In this document: piece after piece, positions 52,330-61,708 of the stretch
Layout of the letters: the number at the start of each line of letters is the position of its first letter
How positions within the stretch are numbered: position 1 is the first letter of the stretch
Assembly (NCBI GenBank): GCA_023439835.1
Contig: JAEXUW010000020.1
Coordinates: 186,001-250,000 of the forward strand
Direction of reading: 5' to 3'
DNA length: 64,000 nucleotides
DNA from: Bacillota bacterium
Lineage (GTDB): Bacteria > Bacillota > Clostridia > Oscillospirales > Ruminococcaceae
Made by a program: the position numbers and the translations under genes
Notes under the pieces: model-generated
What the model was told of the DNA's origin: nothing
What the model saw: the letters and a program-made list of their open reading frames with translations, nothing else
The model's database searches: none

Positions 52330-53802
52330 ATGGCAAAAAGAAGCATCACGCGAAGATGGCTGATTAACAGTCTGGGCGGAATTCTTCTTATACTAATTAT
52401 AGTTGAATTAATTTTTACAGTATCTATAAGGAATTATTATTACAGCTCAGCGAGGCAGTATCTGACTTCTAGAATGAATGTAATTTCAAGTATGCTTGTC
52501 AGAGCTTCAACAGATTCATCAGCTAACTTCTCTTCTGAAGTGCGGAATGCTGTCGAGGGGTTTGAGGAAAAAGAGCGTATTGAGCTAATGGCTATTGATA
52601 TAAGCGGAAGGGTAACGCTGACTTCATCGGGATTTCCGCCACCTGCTCAGCTTGATATGACTGATTTTAAAAAGGCGCAGGAGCTTTCAACAGGAACAAG
52701 CTATCATATAAGCCGATTTGAAAGTGGCGAGAAGGTAATGTCGCTGTGCGTTATTCTTCCTAAAACAAACAGCGAATATGTTGCATTAAAAATGATTACA
52801 TCGCTTGATCGTCTTGATTCTCAGATAATATCTTTTTTTGTAATGATCACACTTATATTTGCCGGTATTATTCTTTTGGTAGTTTTGTCAGGATTATATT
52901 TTGTGAAATCAATCGTTATTCCCGTTCGTCAGATTGGTCAAACCGCAAGGCGTTTTGCCACAGGTGATTTTTCAGCAAGAATCGAGAAAAAAAACGAAGA
53001 TGAATTGGGGCAACTTTGTGATATAATTAATAGTATGGCTGATGAGCTTTCAAATGCCGAGGCTGTGAAGAATGAGTTTATATCCTCTGTATCGCATGAG
53101 CTTCGAACACCGTTGACAGCGATAAAGGGATGGAGCGAAACCTTAAATGAAATAGATGACCCTGTCACTATTCAGAAGGGTATGCGTGTTATAACAAGCG
53201 AAACACAACGTCTTTCAACAATGGTTGAGGAGCTTTTGGATTTCTCAAGAATTCAAAACGGTCGCTTTACTCTTGCGAAAACTGTGATGGATATTCTAGC
53301 CGAGCTTGGTGAGGCTGTTCTTGTTTATCAAGATAAGGCACAGCGTGAAAGCATTACAATAATCTATAACGAGCCTGAAATGCTTCCCTTTGTATATGGC
53401 GATAAGAGCAGGCTAAGGCAGGTTTTTATTAATATCATTGATAATGCTATAAAATATTCTGATTCAGAAGCAACTGTCACTGTAAACGCCGTAGAGGACG
53501 GCGATACTGTGAAAATTTCAATTTCAGATACCGGTTGTGGAATATCTTCAGCGGATCTTCCCAAGGTTAAAACAAAGTTTTATAAAGCCAACCATACACG
53601 AAGAGGCTCTGGTATTGGTCTTGCCGTTGCCGATGAGATTATTTCAATGCACGGCGGAACACTTATGATTGAAAGCGTATTGAATGAGGGGACGACGGTC
53701 ACTATTTCGCTTCCCAAAATTCCCAAAACATCCGATACTAAGTCGGACACATCTCAAAAGACTCCCGAAGGGGAGGGAAGGAAAGAAACTGATGAGCAGT
53801 AA
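52330..53802 (+). CDS. Sensor histidine kinase with HAMP domain
   Basis: 490 residues. Two membrane helices (about 12-35 and 170-195) enclose an extracytoplasmic sensor of about 130 residues. HAMP follows (IVIPVRQIGQTARRFATGDF), then the phospho-accepting H256 in SSVSHELRTPLTAIKGW, and an ATPase with N-box NIIDNAIKYS, DTGCGI and GSGIGLAVA. The last 20 residues are hydrophilic. The 3' end overlaps the next gene by 11 bp. The ligand is not known. Confidence 0.94.
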   Translation: MAKRSITRRWLINSLGGILLILIIVELIFTVSIRNYYYSSARQYLTSRMNVISSMLVRASTDSSANFSSEVRNAVEGFEEKERIELMAIDISGRVTLTSSGFPPPAQLDMTDFKKAQELSTGTSYHISRFESGEKVMSLCVILPKTNSEYVALKMITSLDRLDSQIISFFVMITLIFAGIILLVVLSGLYFVKSIVIPVRQIGQTARRFATGDFSARIEKKNEDELGQLCDIINSMADELSNAEAVKNEFISSVSHELRTPLTAIKGWSETLNEIDDPVTIQKGMRVITSETQRLSTMVEELLDFSRIQNGRFTLAKTVMDILAELGEAVLVYQDKAQRESITIIYNEPEMLPFVYGDKSRLRQVFINIIDNAIKYSDSEATVTVNAVEDGDTVKISISDTGCGISSADLPKVKTKFYKANHTRRGSGIGLAVADEIISMHGGTLMIESVLNEGTTVTISLPKIPKTSDTKSDTSQKTPEGEGRKETDEQ

Positions 53803-54745
53803 TTCACAGGACAAATGTGGTTTAAAATCAAAAATAGGTGGTCAGGCACTGATTGAAGGCATAATGATGCGGGGCATTGATAAAGCTTCAATGGCTTGCA
53901 GACTTCCTAACGGTGAAATTGACCTTGAGCAATGGGAAATAAAAAACGGGAAAAACCCGCCTTGGTATAAGAAAATTCCGTTTATTCGAGGAAGCATTAA
54001 TTTTGTTTCAATGCTGGTCGAAGGCTATCGTTGCTTGAGCAAGTCTGCTGATAAGCAGATGGAAGATGACGGCAGTGAGGAAATGACAAAATTTGAAAAA
54101 TGGCTTGATGATAAGTTTGGTGAGAAGCTGATGCCGGTTCTCACTGTGTTCGCCGTTTTGATTGGTGCGGCTTTAGCAATTGGATTATTTGTTTTTATGC
54201 CTGTTGTAGTTGTTAAGCTTTTTGAAAAGAATATTGAAAGTCATTTTGTCCTATCCTTAATCGAGGGATTAATTAAAATCGGAGTATTTATTATATACAT
54301 TGCGCTGATGTCACTCGCTAAGGATATAAGAAAAACCTTCGAATATCACGGAGCGGAGCATAAGTCGATTTTCTGTTATGAATCCGGTGAAGAGCTTACC
54401 GTTGAGAATGTTAAAAAGCAATCACGTTTTCATCCGCGTTGCAGTACCAGCTTTATATTCATTATCTTCATAGTTGGCATATTGGTTTTTACGCTTGTAA
54501 CATGGTCGTCAAGACTGGTGAGAACCCTGATTAAGCTTGCGCTTATGCCGGTAGTAATCGGAATATCTTACGAAATAATCAGGCTTGCGGGTCGTCATGA
54601 CAATATATTGACCAGAATAATATCCGCACCGGGACTATGGCTTCAAAGGTTGACGACCAAAGAGCCTGACGACAAACAAATTGAGGTTGCAATAAAAGCG
54701 CTCGAGGCTGTTATTCCGGAGAATAAAGAGGAAGACAAATGGTAA
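53792..54745 (+). CDS. DUF1385 family membrane protein
   Basis: 317 residues. GGQALIEGIMMRGIDK is the family start, with YHGAEHKSIFCYESGEELTVENVKK and RFHPRCSTSFIF as further conserved blocks, and four or five membrane helices. The conserved His/Cys pattern suggests metal or cluster binding, but the function is not established. The frame is open 36 codons further up inside the kinase gene; AAGGAAAG fixes the ATG at 53792. It is followed by prmC, a common order in clostridia. Confidence 0.85.
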   Translation: MSSNSQDKCGLKSKIGGQALIEGIMMRGIDKASMACRLPNGEIDLEQWEIKNGKNPPWYKKIPFIRGSINFVSMLVEGYRCLSKSADKQMEDDGSEEMTKFEKWLDDKFGEKLMPVLTVFAVLIGAALAIGLFVFMPVVVVKLFEKNIESHFVLSLIEGLIKIGVFIIYIALMSLAKDIRKTFEYHGAEHKSIFCYESGEELTVENVKKQSRFHPRCSTSFIFIIFIVGILVFTLVTWSSRLVRTLIKLALMPVVIGISYEIIRLAGRHDNILTRIISAPGLWLQRLTTKEPDDKQIEVAIKALEAVIPENKEEDKW

Positions 54746-55593
54746 CGTTCGGCGCTTTGTATCACAGTACAAAAAAAGCGTTAAAAGAAGCCGGGATTGA
54801 TAATTACCAAAGCGAAGCTTCATATCTGATTGAAAAAGCAACAGGACTAAAAAAACATGATATAATAATTAAAAGCGCTGAAATTTGTGAAGCTATACAG
54901 GCAGAGTATGTTTATAATTATTTGGAAAGACGTTTTTGCGGGGAGCCGCTACAGTACATTTTGGGCGAGTGGGAGTTTTACGGGATAAATTTCAAAATCG
55001 GCTATGGTGTATTAATTCCACGTCAGGATACGGAAGTGCTTGTTGACGCAGTCATTCAGAATTTTGTTGGAAGCGACATTGAGTGCCCTTTAATTGCTGA
55101 CCTTTGCAGCGGAAGCGGCTGTATAGCCGTCACACTTAATAAAATGCTTGAAAGCTCAAAGCTGTTTGCGGTTGAATATTCAAAAAAGGCTGTCGCATAT
55201 CTGTCGGCGAATATTTCAGATAACGACTCAGATGTTGAGATAATAATCGGTGATGTCCTTGATCTAAAAACAGTTTCAAATCTTCCACTTCTTGACTGTA
55301 TTGTCTGCAACCCGCCTTATCTGACAAAAATAGATATGACACAGCTTCAGAAAGAGGTTTCGGCTGAGCCTGAAGATGCGCTTTTTGGGGGAGAGGATGG
55401 GCTGGATTTTTACCGAAGAATACCCACTATATGGGGGGAGAAGCTTAATAAAGGCGGTTTTATTGCATTCGAAATCGGCATTGGGCAGGAAAATGATGTG
55501 AAAGCACTTCTTGAAAACAGCGGTTATGAGAATGTAGAGTTCATGAAAGACCTTCGAGGGATTGTTCGTGTGGTTTGTGCGACAAAGATTTAA
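54739..55593 (+). CDS. prmC: Peptide chain release factor N5-glutamine methyltransferase
   Basis: 284 residues. Methylates the Gln of the GGQ motif in RF1 and RF2. SAM motif I is ADLCSGSGCIAVTL, and the catalytic NPPY is at 191-194 (CNPPYLTKID). The N-terminal helical domain binds the release factor. It overlaps the DUF1385 gene by 7 bp. The partner prfA, often adjacent in other Firmicutes, is not in this window. Confidence 0.95.
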   Translation: MVTFGALYHSTKKALKEAGIDNYQSEASYLIEKATGLKKHDIIIKSAEICEAIQAEYVYNYLERRFCGEPLQYILGEWEFYGINFKIGYGVLIPRQDTEVLVDAVIQNFVGSDIECPLIADLCSGSGCIAVTLNKMLESSKLFAVEYSKKAVAYLSANISDNDSDVEIIIGDVLDLKTVSNLPLLDCIVCNPPYLTKIDMTQLQKEVSAEPEDALFGGEDGLDFYRRIPTIWGEKLNKGGFIAFEIGIGQENDVKALLENSGYENVEFMKDLRGIVRVVCATKI

Positions 55594-55652
55594 GTATAAC
55601 AGCATTATATAGTAGAAAATATTAGAATTTTAATATGACGGAGGTTTTTACA

Positions 55653-56813
55653 ATGGCAGAAAAGAAAAAAGGCGCAATAGAACTTCGGAAAAAAAGTGAA
55701 ATGCCGGCAACCGCAGAGGAAAAAAGAGTAGCACTTGAAACGGCTATAGCACAAATTGAGAAACAATTTGGCGTCGGTGCTGTTATGAAGCTTGGTCAAA
55801 CAAATACCTACAAGGTTGATTTTATTCCGACGGGCTCTCTTTCTCTTGATATGGCTCTAGGCATTGGTGGCGTCCCAAAAGGGAGAATTGTTGAAATATA
55901 TGGACCTGAAAGCTCCGGAAAAACCACTGTTTCTCTTCAGATTCTTGCAGAGGCACAGAAGCTTGGGGGCGAGGTTGCATTTATTGACGTTGAGCATGCT
56001 CTTGACCCTGTATATGCTAAAAATCTTGGCGTAGATATTGATAGCCTTCTTGTTTCACAGCCTGATACAGGCGAACAGGCTCTTGAAATTACTGAGGCAC
56101 TTGTAAGGTCTGGCGCTATTGACGTAATAGTACTAGACTCTGTTGCGGCGATGACCACAAAAGCTGAAATTGACGGTGAGATGGGTGATGCTCATGTCGG
56201 GCTTCAGGCAAGGCTCATGTCACAGGCACTTAGAAAGCTTACATCGTCTATTTCAAAATCAAACTGTGTCGCTATTTTTATCAATCAGGTCCGCGAAAAA
56301 ATTGGAATAGTATATGGAAATCCCGAAACAACCCCTGGCGGAAGAGCGCTTAAGTTCTATTCCTCAGTTAGAATCGAGGTCAGAAAAAGCGAAACTCTAA
56401 AATCCGGCTCTGAATTAATCGGAAACAGAACAAAATGCAAGGTCGTTAAGAATAAAGTTGCTCCTCCTTTTAAAGAATGTGAATTTGATATAATGTACGG
56501 AACTGGAATTTCTCATGAGGGTGAAATCCTTGACCTTGGTGAAGAGCTGAAAATCGTTCATAAGGGCGGTGCATGGTATAGCTACAACGACATGAAGCTT
56601 GGACAGGGACGTGATAACGCGAAAATTTTCCTCAAGGAAAATCCGGACATCGCCAAGGAGATTGAACAGAAAATCCGTGAGGGGAAAGACAATCTTGTAT
56701 TAGTATCAAAAAAGAATAAAAAAGAGGATAAGAAAGCAGCGCTTGCAAAGAAGGATGCCGTTATTGACGCCGAAGAGGATTTTGAAGAATTTGCTCCTGC
56801 TGATGAAGAATAA
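55653..56813 (+). CDS. recA: Recombinase RecA
   Basis: 386 residues, the strand-exchange protein and SOS co-protease. Walker A is GPESSGKTT (84-92), DVEHALDP and VLDSVAAMTTKAEIDGEMGDAHVG are classic blocks, and FINQVREKIGIVYGNPETTPGG is the L2 loop. The N-terminus has a short Lys-rich extension. GGAGG precedes the ATG at 55653. No LexA box was found in the 59 bp upstream, so it may be read from further upstream or regulated otherwise. Confidence 0.98.
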   Translation: MAEKKKGAIELRKKSEMPATAEEKRVALETAIAQIEKQFGVGAVMKLGQTNTYKVDFIPTGSLSLDMALGIGGVPKGRIVEIYGPESSGKTTVSLQILAEAQKLGGEVAFIDVEHALDPVYAKNLGVDIDSLLVSQPDTGEQALEITEALVRSGAIDVIVLDSVAAMTTKAEIDGEMGDAHVGLQARLMSQALRKLTSSISKSNCVAIFINQVREKIGIVYGNPETTPGGRALKFYSSVRIEVRKSETLKSGSELIGNRTKCKVVKNKVAPPFKECEFDIMYGTGISHEGEILDLGEELKIVHKGGAWYSYNDMKLGQGRDNAKIFLKENPDIAKEIEQKIREGKDNLVLVSKKNKKEDKKAALAKKDAVIDAEEDFEEFAPADEE

Positions 56814-56818
56814 TTGTC

Positions 56819-57445
56819 ATGTCTGAGCTTAGAAAAATATTTGCAATTGATAGATATAAGGGCAGTACGTTTTGTATAGAATTTGAGGATGGCGAGAAAA
56901 TATATCTCAATTCAAGTATTGTTTCAGAGTATTCGTTAAAACCTGAGGTTTCAATACCGCAGGAGGCTTTGGAGCAGATAGTATTCGAAAACGACTGCCG
57001 TCGGGCGAAAGAGCGTGCACTTTACCTGCTTGAATACCGTGATCACTCGTTCAAAGAGCTTTATGATAAGCTTGAGAGGAATTACAGTGAGGATATCTGT
57101 GATACGGTGATGGAAAAAATGTGCGAGCTTGGACTAATTGATGATGAAAAGTACGCTGAAAAGCTTGCTAGAAATCTGTGTGAGGTTAAAAAGTACGGGA
57201 AATACCGAGCACGTTTTGAAATGCAGAAAAAAGGTATAGACAGAGAGCTTATTGATGAGCTTCTTGAGCAGTATGAAGAGGATACTGATGAGCGCCTTGT
57301 GGAGCTTGTGGAGAGGAAGTACTCACGGTATCTGGTTGACAGAAAGGGCGTAGCAAAGGTTACTAATGCTCTAGTCAGGCTTGGCTACAGCTATTCAGAT
57401 ATAAGAGAAGCTTTGGAAAAATTTATGGATGAGGTTGAGGATTAA
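56819..57445 (+). CDS. recX: Regulatory protein RecX
   Basis: 208 residues, a modulator that caps or destabilizes RecA filaments. RAKERALYLLEYRDHSFKEL and LIDDEKYAEKLARN are signature helices, with three repeats of the RecX three-helix fold and a more variable N-terminal region. It lies 5 bp after recA, in the same transcript, and overlaps rimO by one base at its stop. Confidence 0.93.
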   Translation: MSELRKIFAIDRYKGSTFCIEFEDGEKIYLNSSIVSEYSLKPEVSIPQEALEQIVFENDCRRAKERALYLLEYRDHSFKELYDKLERNYSEDICDTVMEKMCELGLIDDEKYAEKLARNLCEVKKYGKYRARFEMQKKGIDRELIDELLEQYEEDTDERLVELVERKYSRYLVDRKGVAKVTNALVRLGYSYSDIREALEKFMDEVED

Positions 57446-58782
57446 TGTCAGTTAGAGTCGGTATGGTTTCACTGGGCTGTCCTAAAAATCAGGTTGATGC
57501 AGAGCAGGTTTTATACAGTCTTCGTGAATACGGATATGAAATAGTTGCTGATGCGGCACTTGCCGATGTTGTAATAATTAATACCTGCGGATTTATTGAA
57601 TCGGCAAAGCAGGAATCTATTGAAACAATTTTAGAGTTCTGCACTCTTAAAAATGAGGGAAGAATTAAGGGTGTCGTTATTACAGGCTGTCTTGCTGAAA
57701 GGTATAAGGAAGAGGTTTTAAAGGAAATTCCTGAGGCAGATGCCGTTGTCGGTATAGGTTCTAATAAGGAGCTTCCTGAAATAATCAGTACTGTTATGGA
57801 CGGTGGTCATGTTGAAAGCTTTGGCGACAAGGTTTGTCTTGATATTGATGCACGAAGAATAATTTCAACTCAACCGCATTTCGCTTATCTGAAAATAGCC
57901 GAGGGCTGTGACAATTTCTGCTCATACTGTGCAATACCGTCGATTAGGGGAAGATTTCGCAGTCGCAGTATAGAAAGCATTGTTGATGAAGCATCATGGC
58001 TTGTTAAAAACGGTGTGCGTGAAATTATACTTGTCGCACAGGACACTACACGTTATGGTGAGGATTTATACGGAAAGCCTCAGCTTTCGAAGCTATTGAC
58101 TGAGCTTTCGGGGCTTGACATTAAGTGGATACGTCTGCTATACTGTTATCCTGAGAGGATAAACGATGAGCTAATAGATGTTATTGCTTCTCATGAAAAA
58201 ATCGCAAAATACATTGATATACCTATTCAGCACGTAAATGAGGAAATACTAAAGCGTATGAATCGTCCCGGCAATGAGCAGACTATCAGGGAGCTTATTG
58301 GAAAGTTAAGAGCAAAAATCCCCGGTATTGTTATCAGAACAACACTTATTACAGGCTTTCCGGGGGAAACTGATGAGCAGTTTGAACAGCTTGCTGAATT
58401 TGTCGCTGATATGAAATTTGAAAGGCTGGGATGCTTCGCTTATTCAGCGGAGGAGGGAACGCCTGCTTCCGAATTTGAAAATCAAGTGGAGCTGAAGGTG
58501 AGAGAGCATCGTGCCGATATAATTATGGACCATCAGCTTAATGTTATGGACGAAAAAAACGCATCGCTTATCGGAACGGATATTGAGGTTGTGGTTGAAG
58601 GCTTTGACAGGTATGCTGAGTGTTATTTTGGAAGAAGTTATGCGGATGCCCCTGAAATTGACGGAAAAATATTTTTTGACAGTCAAAACAAACTGACTAT
58701 CGGGCAGTATGTGACTGTTCATATAGATGACGTTCTTGACTATGATTTGATTGGAGCTGTTTCTGATGAATCTGCCGAATAA
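57445..58782 (+). CDS. rimO: Ribosomal protein S12 methylthiotransferase RimO
   Basis: 445 residues, radical SAM enzyme that adds a methylthio group to Asp of S12. The N-terminal cluster cysteines are C12 (MVSLGCPKNQVDAE), C48 and C82; the radical SAM cluster is C155-x3-C159-x2-C162 (CDNFCSYC). A TRAM domain ends the protein. VSLGCPKNQVD distinguishes it from MiaB. It overlaps recX by one base and pgsA by 17 bp. Confidence 0.95.
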   Translation: MSVRVGMVSLGCPKNQVDAEQVLYSLREYGYEIVADAALADVVIINTCGFIESAKQESIETILEFCTLKNEGRIKGVVITGCLAERYKEEVLKEIPEADAVVGIGSNKELPEIISTVMDGGHVESFGDKVCLDIDARRIISTQPHFAYLKIAEGCDNFCSYCAIPSIRGRFRSRSIESIVDEASWLVKNGVREIILVAQDTTRYGEDLYGKPQLSKLLTELSGLDIKWIRLLYCYPERINDELIDVIASHEKIAKYIDIPIQHVNEEILKRMNRPGNEQTIRELIGKLRAKIPGIVIRTTLITGFPGETDEQFEQLAEFVADMKFERLGCFAYSAEEGTPASEFENQVELKVREHRADIIMDHQLNVMDEKNASLIGTDIEVVVEGFDRYAECYFGRSYADAPEIDGKIFFDSQNKLTIGQYVTVHIDDVLDYDLIGAVSDESAE

Positions 58783-59332
58783 GCTTACCGTCCTAAGGGT
58801 GGTAATGATACCTTTATTTCTTGTCTTTCTTCTGATAAAGGCAATACCAGTGCATTATTTTCTTGCACTTGGTGTTTTTGGGGCGGCATCAATAACCGAT
58901 ACACTTGACGGAATGATAGCGAGAAAATATAATCTGATAACTAATTTTGGAAAGTTCTTAGACCCGCTGGCTGATAAAATTCTTGTTATGGCGGCAATAA
59001 TTGCTTTTGTTGAATTAAAGCTGGTTTCCGCTCTTCCCGTAATTATCATTCTGGCTAGAGAGTTTCTTGTAACATCAATAAGACTTGTTGCAAACAAAAA
59101 CGGCGGGAAGGTTATCGCTGCCGGAATGCTTGGAAAGCTAAAAACAGCGTTTACAATGGTTGCAATTATTGTAATTCTTTTTCTTCACGGGCTTGAAGAG
59201 GTTGGCGTTAATACAGGATGGGACATTCTCCTCATCGGTGAAATACTTATGTGGTTAGCGACTGTGCTCACCGTAATTTCAGGAATAAAGTATATTTATG
59301 ATTATCGTGATCAGATTGATCCAACAAAATAA
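58766..59332 (+). CDS. pgsA: CDP-diacylglycerol-glycerol-3-phosphate 3-phosphatidyltransferase
   Basis: 188 residues, makes phosphatidylglycerol phosphate in the membrane. The CDP-alcohol phosphotransferase motif is complete: D45, D48-G49, A52-R53, G62, D66 and D70 (DTLDGMIARKYNLITNFG). Four to six membrane helices. The ATG at 58766 has GGAGC upstream and lies inside rimO; a start 5 codons earlier is less likely. The rimO-pgsA link is common in Firmicutes. Confidence 0.94.
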   Translation: MNLPNKLTVLRVVMIPLFLVFLLIKAIPVHYFLALGVFGAASITDTLDGMIARKYNLITNFGKFLDPLADKILVMAAIIAFVELKLVSALPVIIILAREFLVTSIRLVANKNGGKVIAAGMLGKLKTAFTMVAIIVILFLHGLEEVGVNTGWDILLIGEILMWLATVLTVISGIKYIYDYRDQIDPTK

Positions 59333-59403
59333 ATAATCGTAATCTTTTTATGCTTGCAAATGGTTTCATTTTGTGTTAAACTATCATATAATACTATAAA
59401 TGC

Positions 59404-59621
59404 GTAACAGGTAGAGTAGTGTGGATTGCTTTTTTATAGAGAGTGCCCTTTTGGTGGAATGGGTGCAAGAAGTGCCATGTGAAGTGCGCCTGCTAGCACA
59501 GACGGGGAAGAGTAAGTATCCGTCTGCGTATTCCGGCGTTAACGGCTTTGAGTAAAAAACGGAGTGGAACCGCAGCAATATTCTGCCTCCTTGAGCGTAA
59601 GCTTGAGGGGGATTTATTTTT
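59404..59621 (+). ncRNA. T-box riboswitch, tRNA-Cys responsive
   Basis: Stem I shows AGAGAG (59438-59443), a GGGTGCAAGAA distal part, and the specifier TGC (59485-59487) followed by GCCT, which matches the usual placement of the specifier codon. The T-box core GTGGAACCGC is at 59564-59573; its TGGA (59565-59568) can pair with the UCCA end of tRNA-Cys, whose discriminator base is U. The terminator stem CCTCCTTGAGC / GCTTGAGGGGG (59586-59611) is followed by ATTTATTTTT. A TATAAT (59387-59392) is the likely -10. Uncharged tRNA-Cys should prevent termination and raise cysE-cysS. Confidence 0.95.
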
Positions 59622-59635
59622 GAGGAGATGATAGT

Positions 59636-60277
59636 ATGCTTGATAGAATTAAAGAGGATATTCAGTCAATAAAGGAACGCGACCCCGCGGCAAAAAACAC
59701 TTTTGAGATTATTTTGACCTATTCAGGGCTTCATGCACTTGTAGGATATAGATTATCCCATTGGTTTTATAAGAATAAATATTTTACAGTCGCGCGGGTA
59801 ATATCGCAGTTCTTTAGATTTTTAACTGGTATAGAAATTCACCCCGGCGCAAAAATAGGAAAAGGTTTATTCATTGATCATGGTATGGGTGTTGTTATCG
59901 GTGAAACGACAGAAATCGGTGACAATTGTTTGATATATCAGGGGGTCACACTTGGCGGAACAGGAAAAGAAACAGGAAAACGCCATCCCACATTGGGCGA
60001 TAATGTAATGGTTGGTGCGGGAGCAAGGGTATTAGGGCCTTTTAAAGTCGGAAACAACGTGAAAATTGCGGCGAATGCAGTTGTGCTTGAAGCTATACCA
60101 GATAATTCAACAGCTGTCGGCGTTCCCGCTAGAATAATAATGCGTGACGGAAAGAGTGCTAAGGTTTGTCAGGATCTTGATCAGGTGCATATACCCGATC
60201 CAGTATCGCAGGAGCTTTGCAAGCACCTTGTGCGAATAGAAAAACTTGAAAAGAGAATTAAGGAATTAACAAAGTAA
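59636..60277 (+). CDS. cysE: Serine O-acetyltransferase
   Basis: 213 residues. Makes O-acetylserine, the precursor of cysteine. The left-handed beta-helix has hexapeptide repeats (HPGAKIGKGLFIDHGMG, IGDNCLIYQGVTLGGTG, VGAGARVLGPFKVGNN). The catalytic histidine pair lies in FIDHGMG and GKRHPTLG. GAGGAG precedes the ATG. It is the first gene after the cysteine T-box, so uncharged tRNA-Cys drives it. Confidence 0.95.
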   Translation: MLDRIKEDIQSIKERDPAAKNTFEIILTYSGLHALVGYRLSHWFYKNKYFTVARVISQFFRFLTGIEIHPGAKIGKGLFIDHGMGVVIGETTEIGDNCLIYQGVTLGGTGKETGKRHPTLGDNVMVGAGARVLGPFKVGNNVKIAANAVVLEAIPDNSTAVGVPARIIMRDGKSAKVCQDLDQVHIPDPVSQELCKHLVRIEKLEKRIKELTK

Positions 60278-60297
60278 ATGTTTATCGGGGGATGAGT

Positions 60298-61692
60298 ATG
60301 AAAATTTATAACACGCTCACACGTCAGAAGGAAGAGCTTGTGACAATTAAGCCGCAGCAGGTTGGAATATACGCTTGTGGTCCAACAGTGTATAATTTTA
60401 TTCACATTGGAAATGCACGACCGATATGCGTGTTTGACGTGCTTAGAAGATATTTAGAATACAGAGGATATACGGTTACGTACGTTCAAAATTTCACTGA
60501 TGTTGATGATAAGATTATTAAAAAGGCGAATGAAGAGGGAGTTTCATCGCTTGAAATTTCAGAGCGTTTCATAGCAGAGTATAAGAAGGACGCAAAAGGT
60601 TTAAATGTTAGGGAAGCTACAATTCATCCAAAGGTTACCGAGAGTATGGGTTTGATTATTGATATTATCAGTGACCTTGTTAATAACGGCTATGCGTATG
60701 AGGTGAATGGTGACGTTTATTTCAGAACAAAAAAATTCGATGATTACGGCAAACTTTCAAAACAGCCTCTTGAGGAGCTTCAGGCGGGTGCAAGAATAGA
60801 TATTAGTGATATCAAAGAAGATCCAATGGACTTCGCTTTATGGAAATCGGCTAAGCCCGGTGAGCCTTTCTGGAATTCTCCATGGGGAAATGGCCGTCCC
60901 GGTTGGCATATTGAATGCTCAGCAATGTCAAAACACTTTATTGGAAACACGCTTGATATACACTGTGGCGGTCAGGATTTAATCTTCCCCCATCATGAAA
61001 ATGAAATCGCTCAAAGTGAATGTGCAACTGGCGAGCCCTTGGCGAATTATTGGATGCACAATGGATATATAAATATAGATAACAAAAAAATGTCCAAATC
61101 GGCGGGCAATTTCTTCACCACACGAGATGTTGCTGAGAAATATGGTTATGAGCCAATTCGTTATCTGATGATTCAGGCTCATTACAGAACACCTATTAAT
61201 TACAGCATTGAGCTTGTTGAAGCGTGCAAGGCTAGCCTTGAAAGACTTTATAATTGTCGTGATTCACTTGACAGGGCTATTTCACATGCCCCTCTTGGTA
61301 TTGTGAGTGACAAGGCGCATAAGATTTTCACCCTTCGTCGTCAGCAATTTATTGAAGCTATGGAAGATGACCTTAACACAGCGGATGCGCTTGCCGCACT
61401 TTTTGAGCTTGTTCGTGAAATTAACACCATGATAACAGATGAATCTAGCTCACAGCAACAGCTTCGTGAGGCAGTAAAGCTTTTTGATGAGCTGACAGGC
61501 GTTCTCGGAATAGTTTACAATAGAAAAACCGATGAGCTTCCAGATGAAATAAAAGAGCTTGCTGAAAAAAGAACGCAGGCAAGAAAAGACAAAAACTGGA
61601 CACTTGCCGATGAATATCGTGATAAGATTACGGCGCTTGGGTTTGTTATCGAAGAAACCAGACAAGGCACAATAATCAGTAAGAAAAGATAA
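60298..61692 (+). CDS. cysS: Cysteinyl-tRNA synthetase
   Basis: 464 residues. Class I synthetase with HIGN (36-39) and KMSKS (SKSAGNF block), and zinc ligands C27 (YACGPTVYN), the cysteine of IECSAMS, and the His/Glu of PHHENEIAQSE. It charges tRNA-Cys. The start is the ATG at 60298, since GGGGG lies before the first ATG and is correctly spaced for this one. It sits in the same T-box operon as cysE. Confidence 0.97.
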   Translation: MKIYNTLTRQKEELVTIKPQQVGIYACGPTVYNFIHIGNARPICVFDVLRRYLEYRGYTVTYVQNFTDVDDKIIKKANEEGVSSLEISERFIAEYKKDAKGLNVREATIHPKVTESMGLIIDIISDLVNNGYAYEVNGDVYFRTKKFDDYGKLSKQPLEELQAGARIDISDIKEDPMDFALWKSAKPGEPFWNSPWGNGRPGWHIECSAMSKHFIGNTLDIHCGGQDLIFPHHENEIAQSECATGEPLANYWMHNGYINIDNKKMSKSAGNFFTTRDVAEKYGYEPIRYLMIQAHYRTPINYSIELVEACKASLERLYNCRDSLDRAISHAPLGIVSDKAHKIFTLRRQQFIEAMEDDLNTADALAALFELVREINTMITDESSSQQQLREAVKLFDELTGVLGIVYNRKTDELPDEIKELAEKRTQARKDKNWTLADEYRDKITALGFVIEETRQGTIISKKR

Positions 61693-61708
61693 TTGAAAGG
61701 ACGTTAAA

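Noticed and set aside
53684..53791. 36-codon N-terminal extension of the DUF1385 protein
   Set aside because: It overlaps the kinase C-terminus in another frame and is not like the family start.
55276..55605. Open frame antisense to prmC
   Set aside because: It lies almost wholly within the prmC coding region, with no ribosome binding site or recognizable family.
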